NCBI GenBank assembly: GCA_001603275.1
Contig: LUYM01000006.1
Location: 474,532 to 538,531 of the forward strand
From: Actinomycetales bacterium Actino_02
GTDB lineage: Bacteria > Actinomycetota > Actinomycetes > Propionibacteriales > Propionibacteriaceae
Reading direction: 5' to 3'
DNA length: 64,000 bases
Shown here: positions 8,417-16,929 of the stretch, one piece after another
Position numbering within the stretch: position 1 is the first letter of the stretch
How the letters are laid out: each line of letters starts with the position of its first letter
The notes under the pieces: generated by a model
What the model saw: only the letters and a program-made list of their open reading frames with translations
What the model was told of the DNA's origin: nothing
Database searches by the model: none
Program-made: the position numbers and the translations under genes

Positions 8417-9160
8417 TCAGCCGACCCGGTAGGTCTTGTGGTTGGCCGCCTGAGCCACCGGACGGATCACCAGCCGGTCGATGTTCACATGGGCAGGACG
8501 AGTCGCCATCCACACGATTGCCTCGGCCACGTCATCGGCCACCAGCGGGTCGGGGACACCGGCGTAGACGGCGTCCGCCTTGGCCTGGTCGCCACCCAGC
8601 CGCACCAGTGAGAACTCCTCGGTGTGCACCATGCCTGGGCTGATCTCGGTGATCCGCACCGGCTTGTCGTAGAACTCCAGGCGGAGCGCGCCGGCCAGCA
8701 TCCGCTCGGCGGCCTTCACTCCGCAGTAGCCGGCTCCGCCTTCGTAGGCGGACTCGGCGGCGGTCGACGTCACGAACACCACGGCGCCATGAGCCTCGAC
8801 GATGGCCGGCAGCAAGGCCCGGGTGACCCGCTCAGTGCCCAGCACATTCAGTTGGTACATCCGATCCCACTCGGCGATGTCGGCGCTGGCCACCGGCGAC
8901 AGGCCGAAAGCTCCGCCGGCATTGTTCACCAGGACGTCCAGGCGTCCACCGACAACCTCGGCGAGAGCGGCCACGTCGGCGTCACTGGTGATGTCGCAGG
9001 TCAGTGCCCGTCCGCCGATCTCGGCAGCCAGCGCCTCGATCCGCTCGGTGCGCCGCGCCACGCAGATCACCTCGAAGCCGGCTTGCGCCAGTTGGCGGGC
9101 CGTCGCTGCGCCGATCCCACTGCTGGCTCCGGTCACCACTGCTAGCCCAGGTCGTGTCAT
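8417..9160 (-). CDS. SDR family oxidoreductase (YdfG-like)
   Basis: A 247-residue classical short-chain dehydrogenase. Motifs are VTGASSGIG at residues 9-17, VNNAGGAFG, the catalytic [22 protein letters not shown] (Ser, Tyr and Lys present) and the [14 protein letters not shown] segment, which resembles NADP-dependent YdfG/serine-dehydrogenase type enzymes (inference). The C-terminus NHKTYRVG also fits that branch. ATG at 9160 is preceded by a weak GGTGAAC. The gene stands alone, divergent from gpmA and convergent with the DUF2752 gene. Confidence 0.85.
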   Translation of the reverse strand: MTRPGLAVVTGASSGIGAATARQLAQAGFEVICVARRTERIEALAAEIGGRALTCDITSDADVAALAEVVGGRLDVLVNNAGGAFGLSPVASADIAEWDRMYQLNVLGTERVTRALLPAIVEAHGAVVFVTSTAAESAYEGGAGYCGVKAAERMLAGALRLEFYDKPVRITEISPGMVHTEEFSLVRLGGDQAKADAVYAGVPDPLVADDVAEAIVWMATRPAHVNIDRLVIRPVAQAANHKTYRVG

Positions 9161-9229
9161 GTTCACCGATTCTGCCAGCTTGCAGACACGGTGAATCTCG
9201 GGGCCATGAACGCGGATAGGCTTTCGGAT

Positions 9230-9979
9230 ATGAGTGCCAAGCTGATCCTGCTCCGCCACGGCGAGAGCGAATGGAACGCCAAGAACCTGTTCACCGGCTG
9301 GGTGGACGTCGACATCAATGACAAGGGAGTCGCCGAGGCCAAGCGGGGTGCCGGACTGCTCAAGTCCGAGGCGCTGCTGCCGGACGTGGTGCACACCTCG
9401 GTCCTGCGCCGCGCCATCCACACCGCCTACCTCGCCCTGGACGGCTGCGATCGGCACTGGGTGCCGGTGCGTCGCTCCTGGCGGCTCAACGAGCGCCACT
9501 ACGGCAACCTGCAGGGCAAGAACAAGGCCGAGACCCTGGAGGCCTACGGCGAAGAGAAGTTCATGCTGTGGCGTCGTTCCTACGACACCCCGCCGCCAGC
9601 TCTGGACGACGACAACGAGTACACCCAGTTCAACGACGCCCGGTACGCCTTCCTGCCGCCGGAGGCCCGTCCGCTGACCGAGTGCCTCAAGGACGTCGTC
9701 ATCCGGATGCTGCCCTACTGGTACGACTCGATCGTCCCGGATCTGCGCGACGGCAAGACGGTTCTGGTCGTGGCCCACGGCAACTCGCTGCGCGCTCTGG
9801 TCAAGCACTTGGACGGGATCAGCGACGCCGACATCGCCGGGCTGAACATCCCGACCGGCATCCCGCTGCTGTACGAACTGGACGAGGACCTGCGTCCGAT
9901 CACCCCGGGCGGACGCTACCTCGATCCGGAGGCCGCCAAGGCCGCCATCGAGGCCGTCAAGAACCAGGGCAAGAAGTAG
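9230..9979 (+). CDS. gpmA: 2,3-bisphosphoglycerate-dependent phosphoglycerate mutase
   Basis: A 249-residue glycolytic enzyme interconverting 3- and 2-phosphoglycerate. The phosphohistidine is His10 in LRHGESEWN; further family motifs are [19 protein letters not shown] and [15 protein letters not shown]. Length is that of the dimeric/tetrameric cofactor-dependent type. ATG at 9230 lies 7 nt after -10 TAGGCT (9217-9222), consistent with a leaderless message; an in-frame ATG at 9206 lies upstream of that promoter and is less likely. A strong hairpin follows the gene. Confidence 0.95.
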   Translation: MSAKLILLRHGESEWNAKNLFTGWVDVDINDKGVAEAKRGAGLLKSEALLPDVVHTSVLRRAIHTAYLALDGCDRHWVPVRRSWRLNERHYGNLQGKNKAETLEAYGEEKFMLWRRSYDTPPPALDDDNEYTQFNDARYAFLPPEARPLTECLKDVVIRMLPYWYDSIVPDLRDGKTVLVVAHGNSLRALVKHLDGISDADIAGLNIPTGIPLLYELDEDLRPITPGGRYLDPEAAKAAIEAVKNQGKK

Positions 9980-10003
9980 GGCTCACTCCCTCAGATACGT
10001 AAC

Positions 10004-10047
10004 AGGCTGTGAGTCTGGCTCCGAGTGCGGCGCCAGACTCACAGCCT
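10004..10047. terminator. Bidirectional terminator between gpmA and phoU
   Basis: A perfect 16-bp stem: AGGCTGTGAGTCTGGC at 10004-10019 pairs with GCCAGACTCACAGCCT at 10032-10047 across a 12-base loop. It lies between convergent gpmA and phoU and can serve both strands. There is no long T run, as is common in actinobacteria. Confidence 0.8.
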
Positions 10048-10062
10048 GCGTGTATGTGGGGC

Positions 10063-10728
10063 TCAGGCGACCGGCCAGTTCTCGCCTTCGGGGAGCAGGC
10101 CGGTGATCACGTAGATCACCCGCGCGGCCATGATCACGGCGTGGTCGGCGATCCGCTCGTAGTAGCGGCCGAGCAGGGCCACGTCCACGGCGGCTTCGAC
10201 GGTGTACGGCCAGTCCTGTCCGAGCATCACCCGGAACTGGCTCTTACGCAGCTCGTCCATCTCCTCGTCGGAGTCGGCCAGGCGTCCGGCGTCGTGGGCG
10301 TTGCGCTCGCGCAGTGAACGTCCGGCGGTGGCGACCATCTCCTCGGCGACGCGCGCCATCAGCGTGAAGTTCGGCACCAGACCCTCGGGGACGGCGCGCT
10401 CCGGGTAGCGCAGCCGGGCGATCTTGGCCACATGGGCGGCGAGATCGCCCATCCGGGCCAGGTCGGCCACCATCCGCAGCGCGGCAACGACCGTGCGCAG
10501 CTCGCCGGCCACCGGAGCCTGCCGGGCCAGCAGCGAGAAGCAGCGCGCCTCGAGCTCGTCGTGCATCTTGTCGATCGACGAGTCACCGGAGATCACTGCT
10601 TCGGCCACGGTGAGATCGGCATCGAGCAGCGCCTTGGTTGCCTGGCGGACGGCCACCTGGACGGCCTCACTCATCCCGACCAGGTCGGCGACGACACTCT
10701 CCAGGTTCTCTCGGTAGTTGTCCCGCAT
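10063..10728 (-). CDS. phoU: Phosphate signalling protein PhoU
   Basis: A 221-residue all-helical PhoU with two repeats; metal-binding style acidic motifs are seen in DSSIDKMHDELE and ADSDEEMDELRKS, and the YYERIADHA motif near the end is highly conserved. PhoU links the Pst phosphate transporter to the sensor kinase and restrains the phosphate response. It is divergent from senX3-regX3, the two-component system that governs phosphate genes, with a candidate PHO box between. ATG at 10728 follows GGAAGAAGAAC. Confidence 0.94.
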   Translation of the reverse strand: MRDNYRENLESVVADLVGMSEAVQVAVRQATKALLDADLTVAEAVISGDSSIDKMHDELEARCFSLLARQAPVAGELRTVVAALRMVADLARMGDLAAHVAKIARLRYPERAVPEGLVPNFTLMARVAEEMVATAGRSLRERNAHDAGRLADSDEEMDELRKSQFRVMLGQDWPYTVEAAVDVALLGRYYERIADHAVIMAARVIYVITGLLPEGENWPVA

Positions 10729-10830
10729 GTTCTTCTTCCGTTCCGGGGCGCGCCCGCGCTCGCCCAGTGGCTTCCAGGAAGAAGGCTAGACACGCCGTCC
10801 CCCTGTCGTGGTGCGGCCGGGCGAACGATT

Positions 10831-10848
10831 GGTAAACAGTCAGTGAAT
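10831..10848 (-). promoter_or_regulatory. Candidate PHO box (RegX3/PhoP-type direct repeat)
   Basis: On the minus strand two heptamers, ATTCACT and GTTTACC, are separated by 4 nt (11-bp period). They resemble the GTTCACC direct repeats bound by PhoP/RegX3-type regulators in actinobacteria. The site lies in the divergent phoU/senX3 region, so autoregulation is plausible. One to two mismatches per half-site keep the call tentative. Confidence 0.5.
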
Positions 10849-10922
10849 CTTCCGCCAAGCCTGACTGAGATGCGCTCACAACCGGTCATTGGGCCGCAGC
10901 GGATTCCCTACACTCAGCAACT

Positions 10923-12068
10923 GTGACGCCAATTGCTTGGGCTCTCCTCGGCGCGGTACTCGGTGCCGGGCTCGCTGCGTTGGTGCTGTGGCTGCTGGTG
11001 CGCCGCTCCGCGCGCCGGGTGGCTGGCCAGATCGTGAACCGCCACCACCTGGGCGAAATCCTCGGACCCCTGCGGGCCGCGGTGATCGTGCTCTCCGATT
11101 CTGACCGGGTGCTGGCCTGTTCGGACTTCGCCAAGTCGATCGGCATGGTCCGGGGCTCATCCATCGCCCTGGCCGAGGTGCAGCAACTGGTCGCCGACGC
11201 GCGCGCCCAGCGACGGACCAATGAGTCCGAAATGCGGCTGATCGAACCGAGCACCGGTGCGCCGCTGCTGCTGTCGGTGCGGGCCGTCCTGCTCAGCAAT
11301 GAGGGTGCGGTGGTGATCGGAGAGGACCGCTCGGCCGATCTGCGGTTCAGCCAGACCCGGCGGGACTTCGTCGCCAACATCAGCCATGAACTCAAGACGC
11401 CGATCGGGGCGATCAGTCTGTTGGCCGAGGCCGCAGAGGCCGCCACCGACGATCCGGATGCGGTCAAACACTTCCTGAACAAGCTGATCGCCGAAGCTGA
11501 TCGGCTCAACGAACTGGTCAGCCAGATCATCGCGTTGTCCCGGCTGCAAGCCGCCGATTCCGCCGGCGACGCCCGCACCGTCGTGGTGGCGGACGTGGTT
11601 GCCGCCGCCGTCGCCCGGACCCGGGAGCGGGCGGAGGCGTCCGGCATCTCGGTTTCCAGCTCGGTGCAGCCCGGGCTCACTCTGCATGGCGATGCCGAGC
11701 AGCTGGAGACGGCGCTGACCAACCTCGTCCAGAACGCGATCGCCTATTCCGAGCGGGGAGCCCGGGTGGCGGTCTCCGCCCAGGAAACCGTCGGTGAGGT
11801 TGAACTGCGGGTATCCGATACCGGAATCGGCATCAGTGAGGCCGACCAGAAGCGGATCTTCGAGCGCTTCTATCGGGTGGACGCCGACCGGAGCCGGGCC
11901 AGCGGTGGCACCGGCCTGGGGCTGTCCATCGTCAAGCACATCGCCTCGGCCCACGGTGGCGACGTCAGTGTGTGGAGCCGTCCAGGGCAGGGGTCGACGT
12001 TCACCCTGCGGCTCCCCGTCCAGTCTGCTGCCGGAGGCCCGGCTGAACGCGAGGAGGTGTCCCGATGA
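10923..12068 (+). CDS. senX3: Phosphate sensor histidine kinase SenX3
   Basis: A 381-residue kinase with one N-terminal membrane helix (residues about 5-26), a PAS-like sensor segment, the HisKA box FVANISHELKTPIG with phospho-acceptor His155, and an HATPase domain with NLVQNAIAYS, DTGIGI, ERFYRVD and GGTGLGLSIVKH. The single membrane helix plus cytoplasmic PAS is the SenX3/PhoR layout of actinobacteria. GTG at 10923 lies 8 nt after -10 TACACT (10909-10914). The stop codon overlaps regX3 by ATGA, and phoU is divergent, supporting a phosphate-sensing role. Confidence 0.93.
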   Translation: MTPIAWALLGAVLGAGLAALVLWLLVRRSARRVAGQIVNRHHLGEILGPLRAAVIVLSDSDRVLACSDFAKSIGMVRGSSIALAEVQQLVADARAQRRTNESEMRLIEPSTGAPLLLSVRAVLLSNEGAVVIGEDRSADLRFSQTRRDFVANISHELKTPIGAISLLAEAAEAATDDPDAVKHFLNKLIAEADRLNELVSQIIALSRLQAADSAGDARTVVVADVVAAAVARTRERAEASGISVSSSVQPGLTLHGDAEQLETALTNLVQNAIAYSERGARVAVSAQETVGEVELRVSDTGIGISEADQKRIFERFYRVDADRSRASGGTGLGLSIVKHIASAHGGDVSVWSRPGQGSTFTLRLPVQSAAGGPAEREEVSR

Positions 12069-12742
12069 CTCGGGTGCTGATCATTGAGGACGAAGAGAGC
12101 TACCGGGAGACCATCGGTTTCCTGCTGCAGCGCGAGGGTTTCGAGGTCTCCTCGGCCGCGGACGGCTCCGCGGGCCTGGCCACCTACGACCGCCAGGGTG
12201 CCGACATCGTGCTGCTCGACCTGATGATGCCGGGCCTGTCCGGCACCGAGGTCTGCCGCCAGCTGCGGGCTCGCGGGAACGTCCCCATCATCATGGTGAC
12301 GGCCCGCGATTCCGAGGTGGACAAGGTGGTGGGCCTCGAGCTGGGCGCTGACGACTACGTCACCAAGCCGTTCAGCGGACGCGAGCTGGTGGCCCGGATC
12401 CGGGCGGTGCTGCGTCGCGGCGCCGAGGTCGATCTGGTCACCGACGTGATCGAAGCCGGCGGCGTCCGAATGGACGTCGAGCGGCACGAGACCACGGTAC
12501 GCGGCGTCCCGACCCAGCTCGCGCTGAAGGAGTTCGAACTGCTCGAACTGCTGTTGCGCAACTCCGGCCGGGTGCTCACCCGCGGTCAGCTGATCGACCG
12601 GGTGTGGGGACCCGACTATGTCGGCGATACCAAGACCCTGGACGTCCACGTCAAGCGGCTGCGGGCGAAGCTCGAAGTGGACCCGGCCAATCCGGAGCTG
12701 CTGGTCACCGTCCGCGGGCTTGGTTACAAGTTCAATAGTTGA
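12065..12742 (+). CDS. regX3: Phosphate response regulator RegX3
   Basis: A 225-residue OmpR/PhoB-family response regulator: receiver domain with phospho-acceptor Asp52 in VLLDLMMPG, acidic pocket IIEDEE, and Lys in YVTKPFSGREL; then a winged-helix DNA-binding domain ending VTVRGLGYKFNS. It is translationally coupled to senX3 by a 4-nt ATGA overlap and therefore its cognate regulator. Expected targets are phosphate uptake genes, possibly including its own promoter through the PHO box at 10831-10848. Confidence 0.94.
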   Translation: MTRVLIIEDEESYRETIGFLLQREGFEVSSAADGSAGLATYDRQGADIVLLDLMMPGLSGTEVCRQLRARGNVPIIMVTARDSEVDKVVGLELGADDYVTKPFSGRELVARIRAVLRRGAEVDLVTDVIEAGGVRMDVERHETTVRGVPTQLALKEFELLELLLRNSGRVLTRGQLIDRVWGPDYVGDTKTLDVHVKRLRAKLEVDPANPELLVTVRGLGYKFNS

Positions 12743-12806
12743 TTGCGGGCGTCTCGCGGCACCCCGCGTGGCGCGCGGGCCGGCCGCGGGAGGCTAAGGT
12801 ACTCCG

Positions 12807-13760
12807 GTGACGACGGACATCACCGTGTTCTCTGGCCATGGCCATCCCGCTTTCGCTCAGGATGTCTGTCGGCTCCTCGGCGTAGAGCTTTCCCCGTCGC
12901 GGCTCTCCCGCTTCTCCAATGACTGCCTTCAGGTGCAGTTGCGGGCGAACTGCCGCCAACGGGACGTGTACATCATCCAGCCACTGGTTCCTCCCACCCA
13001 GGAGAATCTGATGGAGCTGTTGATGATGGCCGACGCCGCCCGCGGCGCTTCGGCTGCGTCGGTGACGGTGGTGATGCCGCACTACGCGTACGCCCGCTCG
13101 GACAAGAAGGACGCGCCCCGAATCAGCATCGGTGGACGCCTGGTGGCGGATCTGATCCACACCGCCGGCGCGAATCGCGTGCTGACCATGGCGCTGCACG
13201 CCCAGCAGGTGCACGGGTTCTTCTCGATGCCGGTGGATCACCTCAGCGCGCTGGAGGTGCTTGCCGAGCACTTCCGCAGCCGTGATCTCTCCAAGACCGT
13301 CGTGGTCTCGCCGGACTTTGGCAACGCCAAGGAGGCCAATCAGTTCGCCCGGATGCTCGGGGTGGGCATGGCGGCCGGTTCCAAGCGGCGCCAGGCCGAC
13401 GACAAGGTCGTCATCGATGCGATCGTCGGCAAGGTCGGCGGCAAGGACGTGATCATCCTCGATGATGAGATCGCCACCGCCGGTTCGGTGGTCGAGCTGA
13501 TCGAGACCGTCCGTCGCTACCACGTGAACTCGATTTCGGTGGCCTGCACCCATGGCCTGTTCAGCGGCAAGGCCGTCGAGCGGCTCAACGCGGTCCCCGA
13601 CATCGTCGAGATCGTCACCACTGATACGGTTCCGCCGCCGGTCGGCCTGGATCGGCTCTCGGTGGTCACCGTCGCCCCTCTGTTCGCGGAGGCGATGCGG
13701 CGGATCAACTGCGGCGAGTCGATTTCTGGACTGTTCTCCGACGAAGTGACCTACGGCTGA
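12807..13760 (+). CDS. Ribose-phosphate pyrophosphokinase family protein (divergent paralogue)
   Basis: A 317-residue PRPP synthetase homologue. Family blocks are recognisable: PPTQENLMELLMMADA, the active-site region YAYARSDKKDAPRISIGGRLVADLI, GFFSMPVDHL, VVVSPDFGNAKEANQFA and the PRPP loop IILDDEIATAGSV. Compared with the canonical class I enzyme, ARQDRK becomes ARSDKK and the loop VDDxxDTGGT becomes LDDEIATAGS, so it is probably a second, divergent copy; the usual prs lies elsewhere in most relatives (inference). GTG at 12807 follows -10 TAAGGT (12795-12800) by 6 nt, suggesting leaderless transcription. Confidence 0.85.
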   Translation: MTTDITVFSGHGHPAFAQDVCRLLGVELSPSRLSRFSNDCLQVQLRANCRQRDVYIIQPLVPPTQENLMELLMMADAARGASAASVTVVMPHYAYARSDKKDAPRISIGGRLVADLIHTAGANRVLTMALHAQQVHGFFSMPVDHLSALEVLAEHFRSRDLSKTVVVSPDFGNAKEANQFARMLGVGMAAGSKRRQADDKVVIDAIVGKVGGKDVIILDDEIATAGSVVELIETVRRYHVNSISVACTHGLFSGKAVERLNAVPDIVEIVTTDTVPPPVGLDRLSVVTVAPLFAEAMRRINCGESISGLFSDEVTYG

Positions 13761-13880
13761 GTCTGACGCACATTCGTGCAAAGTCGCGCCGACTAGGGGT
13801 CATCTGTGCGGGGGACCGCCAGGCACAGCCGCACGGGGTTGTCAACCTCGGAATGTGCAGTTGGCTAGGAGAGACGGCCT

Positions 13881-13908
13881 TTGGGGTGCTGGACCCGCGT
13901 GCTAGAAT
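13881..13908 (+). promoter_or_regulatory. Probable carD promoter
   Basis: TAGAAT at 13903-13908 is a good -10 box, with a weak -35 TTGGGG at 13881-13886 (16-bp spacing). The inferred start gives a roughly 22-nt leader before the carD ATG, unlike the many leaderless genes nearby. The 177-bp gap after the upstream gene shows nothing else clear. Confidence 0.45.
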
Positions 13909-13937
13909 GGATACCCGGGAAAGGTGGCAAAGCTGTT

Positions 13938-14423
13938 ATGACGTTCACAATTGGTGAAACCGTGGTCTACCCCAATCATGGCGCGGCGGTCATCGAGGCT
14001 CTGGAGAACCGGACGATCAAGGGCGAGGAAAAGCTCTACCTCGTGCTGCGGATCGTTGGTCAGAATGACTTGGTGGTGCGTGTTCCGGCCTGCAATCTGG
14101 ACCTCGTTGGGGTTCGGGATGTGGTGGACGCCGATGGCCTGGAACGGGTCTTCACCGTCTTGCGAGCACCTCACGCTGAAGAGCCGACCAACTGGTCGCG
14201 CCGCTACAAGGCCAACCTTGAGAAGCTGCACTCCGGCAATGTCCTGAAGGTCGCCGAGGTCGTCCGCGATCTGTGGCGCCGGGAGAAGGAGCGCGGTCTC
14301 TCCGCCGGAGAGAAGCGGATGCTGGCCAAGGCTCGGCAGATCCTGGTTTCCGAACTCGCGCTGGCCGAGAAGGTCGCCGAGGATCGGGCCGAGGTCATGC
14401 TCGACGAGGTGTTGGCCTCCTAA
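13938..14423 (+). CDS. carD: CarD family transcription factor (RNA polymerase-binding)
   Basis: A 161-residue CarD. The N-terminal RNA-polymerase interacting domain begins [21 protein letters not shown], as in mycobacterial CarD, followed by a helical DNA-contacting domain containing [16 protein letters not shown] and [16 protein letters not shown]. CarD stabilises open promoter complexes and is a global regulator in actinobacteria. ATG at 13938 gives the conserved length; an in-frame TTG at 13881 lies within the promoter. It is followed after 9 nt by ispD-ispF, the usual actinobacterial arrangement. Confidence 0.95.
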   Translation: MTFTIGETVVYPNHGAAVIEALENRTIKGEEKLYLVLRIVGQNDLVVRVPACNLDLVGVRDVVDADGLERVFTVLRAPHAEEPTNWSRRYKANLEKLHSGNVLKVAEVVRDLWRREKERGLSAGEKRMLAKARQILVSELALAEKVAEDRAEVMLDEVLAS

Positions 14424-14432
14424 GGACCAGCC

Positions 14433-15125
14433 ATGGAGCCGGTGGTTGCGGTCGTCGTTGCCGCTGGAGCTGGTGTACGCCTGGGCGGAACTGAACCCAA
14501 AGCTCTGCGCTTGCTGAACGGGCGACCCCTGATCAGCTACTGCTTGGAGGGCTTGGCCGCCGGCGGCGTCGATCGGGTGGTGGTGGTGATCGCCGCCGGA
14601 ACCGAGGCCGATTTCGAGGCCGCTTTGGCTGACTCCCCGATCCCTGCCGCCTATGTGCACGGCGGACAGGATCGTGCGGCGTCGGTCGAGGCCGGGCTGG
14701 CCGCCATGGCCGGCGATCCCGCCTTCGATGGCTGCCGCTATGTGCTTGTCCACGATGCCGCCCGGGCGCTCGTACCCGGGCCTGTCGTGGCCCGGGTGAT
14801 CGCGGCGCTGCGCGACGGCGCGTCCGGCTGCGTGCCAGTGATGCCCGTGGTGGACACCGTCCGGCAGCTGACCGACGACGGGTCGGTGGTCATCGATCGC
14901 TCGCAGCTGCGCCTGGTCCAGACGCCGCAAGGATTCGAGCGCTCCGTGTTGGTCGCCGCGCTGGCCCAAGCTCGGCAAGGCGGGCTGCAGATCACCGACG
15001 ACGCCTCTGCAGTGGCGGCGGCCGGCGTTCCCATTGCGCTCGTCGAGGGTTCCCGGGACGCCCTGAAGGTGACCGAACCGCTCGACTTGGTGTTGGCCGA
15101 GGCGATCGAGCGGAGCCGGCGATGA
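14433..15125 (+). CDS. ispD: 2-C-methyl-D-erythritol 4-phosphate cytidylyltransferase
   Basis: A 230-residue MEP-pathway enzyme that makes CDP-methylerythritol. The nucleotide-binding start [21 protein letters not shown], the block [22 protein letters not shown] and [18 protein letters not shown] are diagnostic. It follows carD by 9 nt and overlaps ispF by ATGA, so the three are read as one operon. Its presence shows isoprenoids are made by the non-mevalonate route. Confidence 0.95.
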   Translation: MEPVVAVVVAAGAGVRLGGTEPKALRLLNGRPLISYCLEGLAAGGVDRVVVVIAAGTEADFEAALADSPIPAAYVHGGQDRAASVEAGLAAMAGDPAFDGCRYVLVHDAARALVPGPVVARVIAALRDGASGCVPVMPVVDTVRQLTDDGSVVIDRSQLRLVQTPQGFERSVLVAALAQARQGGLQITDDASAVAAAGVPIALVEGSRDALKVTEPLDLVLAEAIERSRR

Positions 15126-15592
15126 ACCTGCGGGTGGGAGTTGGCACCGACGTCCATGCCTTCGCCGACGGCGTCCCGCTGTGGGTGGCCGGGCTGGAGT
15201 TCCCGGACGAGCCGTCCGGGCTGGCCGGGCATTCCGACGGCGACGTGGCCGCGCACGCGGCCTGTGACGCGCTGCTCTCCGCGGCCGGGCTCGGCGATCT
15301 CGGCAGCAACTTCGGCGTCGATCGTCCGGAGTGGTCCGGAGCCAGTGGGGTGGCCTTCCTCGCCGCGACCGTGGCCATGCTCAACGAGGCTGGATTCTCG
15401 GTGGTGAATGTGGCCATCCAGGTGATCGGCAACCGTCCCCGGCTGGCGGCCCGCCGAGCCGAGGCGGAGGCCGTGCTGAGCGCGGCGGTCGGAGCCCCGG
15501 TCAGCGTGTCCGGGACCACCACCGACGGGCTTGGCCTGACGGGACGCGGCGAAGGCGTGGCGGCGATCGCCACTGCGCTGATCCAGGCCTGA
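15122..15592 (+). CDS. ispF: 2-C-methyl-D-erythritol 2,4-cyclodiphosphate synthase
   Basis: A 156-residue trimeric zinc enzyme converting CDP-ME 2-phosphate to the cyclodiphosphate, next but one after IspD in the MEP pathway. Metal ligands are visible in GTDVHAF and in the [15 protein letters not shown] motif (Asp and His), and [15 protein letters not shown] closes the active site. Its ATG overlaps the ispD stop by 4 nt. No strong hairpin is seen before the convergent metallopeptidase gene. Confidence 0.95.
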   Translation: MNLRVGVGTDVHAFADGVPLWVAGLEFPDEPSGLAGHSDGDVAAHAACDALLSAAGLGDLGSNFGVDRPEWSGASGVAFLAATVAMLNEAGFSVVNVAIQVIGNRPRLAARRAEAEAVLSAAVGAPVSVSGTTTDGLGLTGRGEGVAAIATALIQA

Positions 15593-15626
15593 GCCGACGC
15601 TCACCCGGGCTCTGCGGGCCGAAGCC

Positions 15627-16820
15627 CTATCGCACGGCCTTCTCGCTGACGGTGTAGGTATTACAGGCGCTCATCGAGCTTCCGGTCTGGCCGGTAGTGA
15701 ACCAGGCTTTGCGAGCCTTTCCGGAGCCGTGGTCCCCGTCGTAGCCGGCTTGGCCGGTGAGCACGTCGTCACCGAGGTTGTAGATCACGTCGCGCAGATT
15801 GGCCAGCTCGTCGCTGGACAGCCCCGAGGATTGCGCCACGGCGTGGCTGAACATGCCGGAGAAGCAGTCGGCCTGCACTTCCAGGCGGCGGGAGTAGACG
15901 TTGGCCGCCGCACTGTCGTCCTTCTCCTCGGCGCGCTGCTCCCAGGCCATGGACGAGATCAGGATCCCGGTGCGGGCCTGGATGGTGTGGCCGAACTCGT
16001 GGGCCAGCACGGTCTCGACCACGAACCGATCCCGCTGCTGATTGGTCGGGAAGATCTTCCACAGCTGACGCGAGTAGTAGATCTGTTGGTCGGCCGAGCA
16101 GTAGACCGCGTTGATGTCGTCGAGCTTGCCGCATTTGGTGGTGACCGCGCCGTTGTAGACGGTCACCGGCGGACGGGGCAGCTCGAAGCCGGCGGCGGCC
16201 AGCGGCGGCTTCCAGACCTTCACCAGGCAGGCGGTGAGGTCATTGAGGTGCTTCTCCAGTGCCGTGCTGGACGCCCGGGTCATGTCGATCTCGGGCAGTG
16301 CACAGTCGGTCGGGATCGTCGGTGCCTGCCGGTAGACCGGGTTCTTCTGCAGCCAGGTGGTGGCCTGGGTGTAGTTGTCTGGGCTGGGCAGCTCGGAGGG
16401 ATGGTGGTCCGGTGCGCCCACCTCGACGTCGATGCTGCCGGGATCGGTGGACGGCTGGTCGTCCGGGCTTTGCGCGTCGGTCGGCCAGGCTGAGGAGCTG
16501 CTGGTGGCGTCCGGATAGTCCTGGGCCGAGACGTCCTCGCTCAGCCAGCTGAGCACCGAGATCGCGAAGATCACCACTCCGATCGCCAGGAAGGCGGCGA
16601 ACAGCAGTCCGCGTAGCGGGTTGGGCCGGCGCGGCGGCTGATAGAACGAACCCGGCGCCGGGTAGGTGGGATAGGCCTGCTGCGGGTATGGGGTGAAGCT
16701 GCCCGGGGCGGGAGCCTGACCGTACGGCTGGCCGGACGGGGCCGGCCACTGCGGAGCCTGCGGCCACTGTTGAGGCGGCGGCCACTGCTGCTGGCTCGGT
16801 CCACCCCACTGCTGCGTCAC
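15627..16820 (-). CDS. Membrane-anchored neutral zinc metallopeptidase (YpfJ/PF04228 type)
   Basis: A 397-residue protein: a Gln/Pro/Tyr-rich cytoplasmic tail of about 60 residues, one membrane helix (LRGLLFAAFLAIGVVIFAISVL), a Ser/Pro/Asp-rich linker, then the zinc peptidase domain with VLAHEFGHTIQ (HExxH) and the third-ligand region RLEVQADCFSGMF. This matches the putative neutral zinc metallopeptidase family, of unknown substrate. GTG at 16820 lies 7 nt after -10 TAGGCT (minus strand, 16828-16833), so leaderless; reading further upstream would pass through the promoter. It is convergent with ispF and divergent from the DUF2207 gene. Confidence 0.85.
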   Translation of the reverse strand: MTQQWGGPSQQQWPPPQQWPQAPQWPAPSGQPYGQAPAPGSFTPYPQQAYPTYPAPGSFYQPPRRPNPLRGLLFAAFLAIGVVIFAISVLSWLSEDVSAQDYPDATSSSSAWPTDAQSPDDQPSTDPGSIDVEVGAPDHHPSELPSPDNYTQATTWLQKNPVYRQAPTIPTDCALPEIDMTRASSTALEKHLNDLTACLVKVWKPPLAAAGFELPRPPVTVYNGAVTTKCGKLDDINAVYCSADQQIYYSRQLWKIFPTNQQRDRFVVETVLAHEFGHTIQARTGILISSMAWEQRAEEKDDSAAANVYSRRLEVQADCFSGMFSHAVAQSSGLSSDELANLRDVIYNLGDDVLTGQAGYDGDHGSGKARKAWFTTGQTGSSMSACNTYTVSEKAVR

Positions 16821-16929
16821 GGGGCACAGCCTAGACGCTGGCCTCGTCGTCGGGGAGGTGTCGGGCCAGTCGTGTACGCGCTCGCCGGCCAGCCCATAGG
16901 CTGTGCCCGGAACGGAAGGACGGGTGGCC

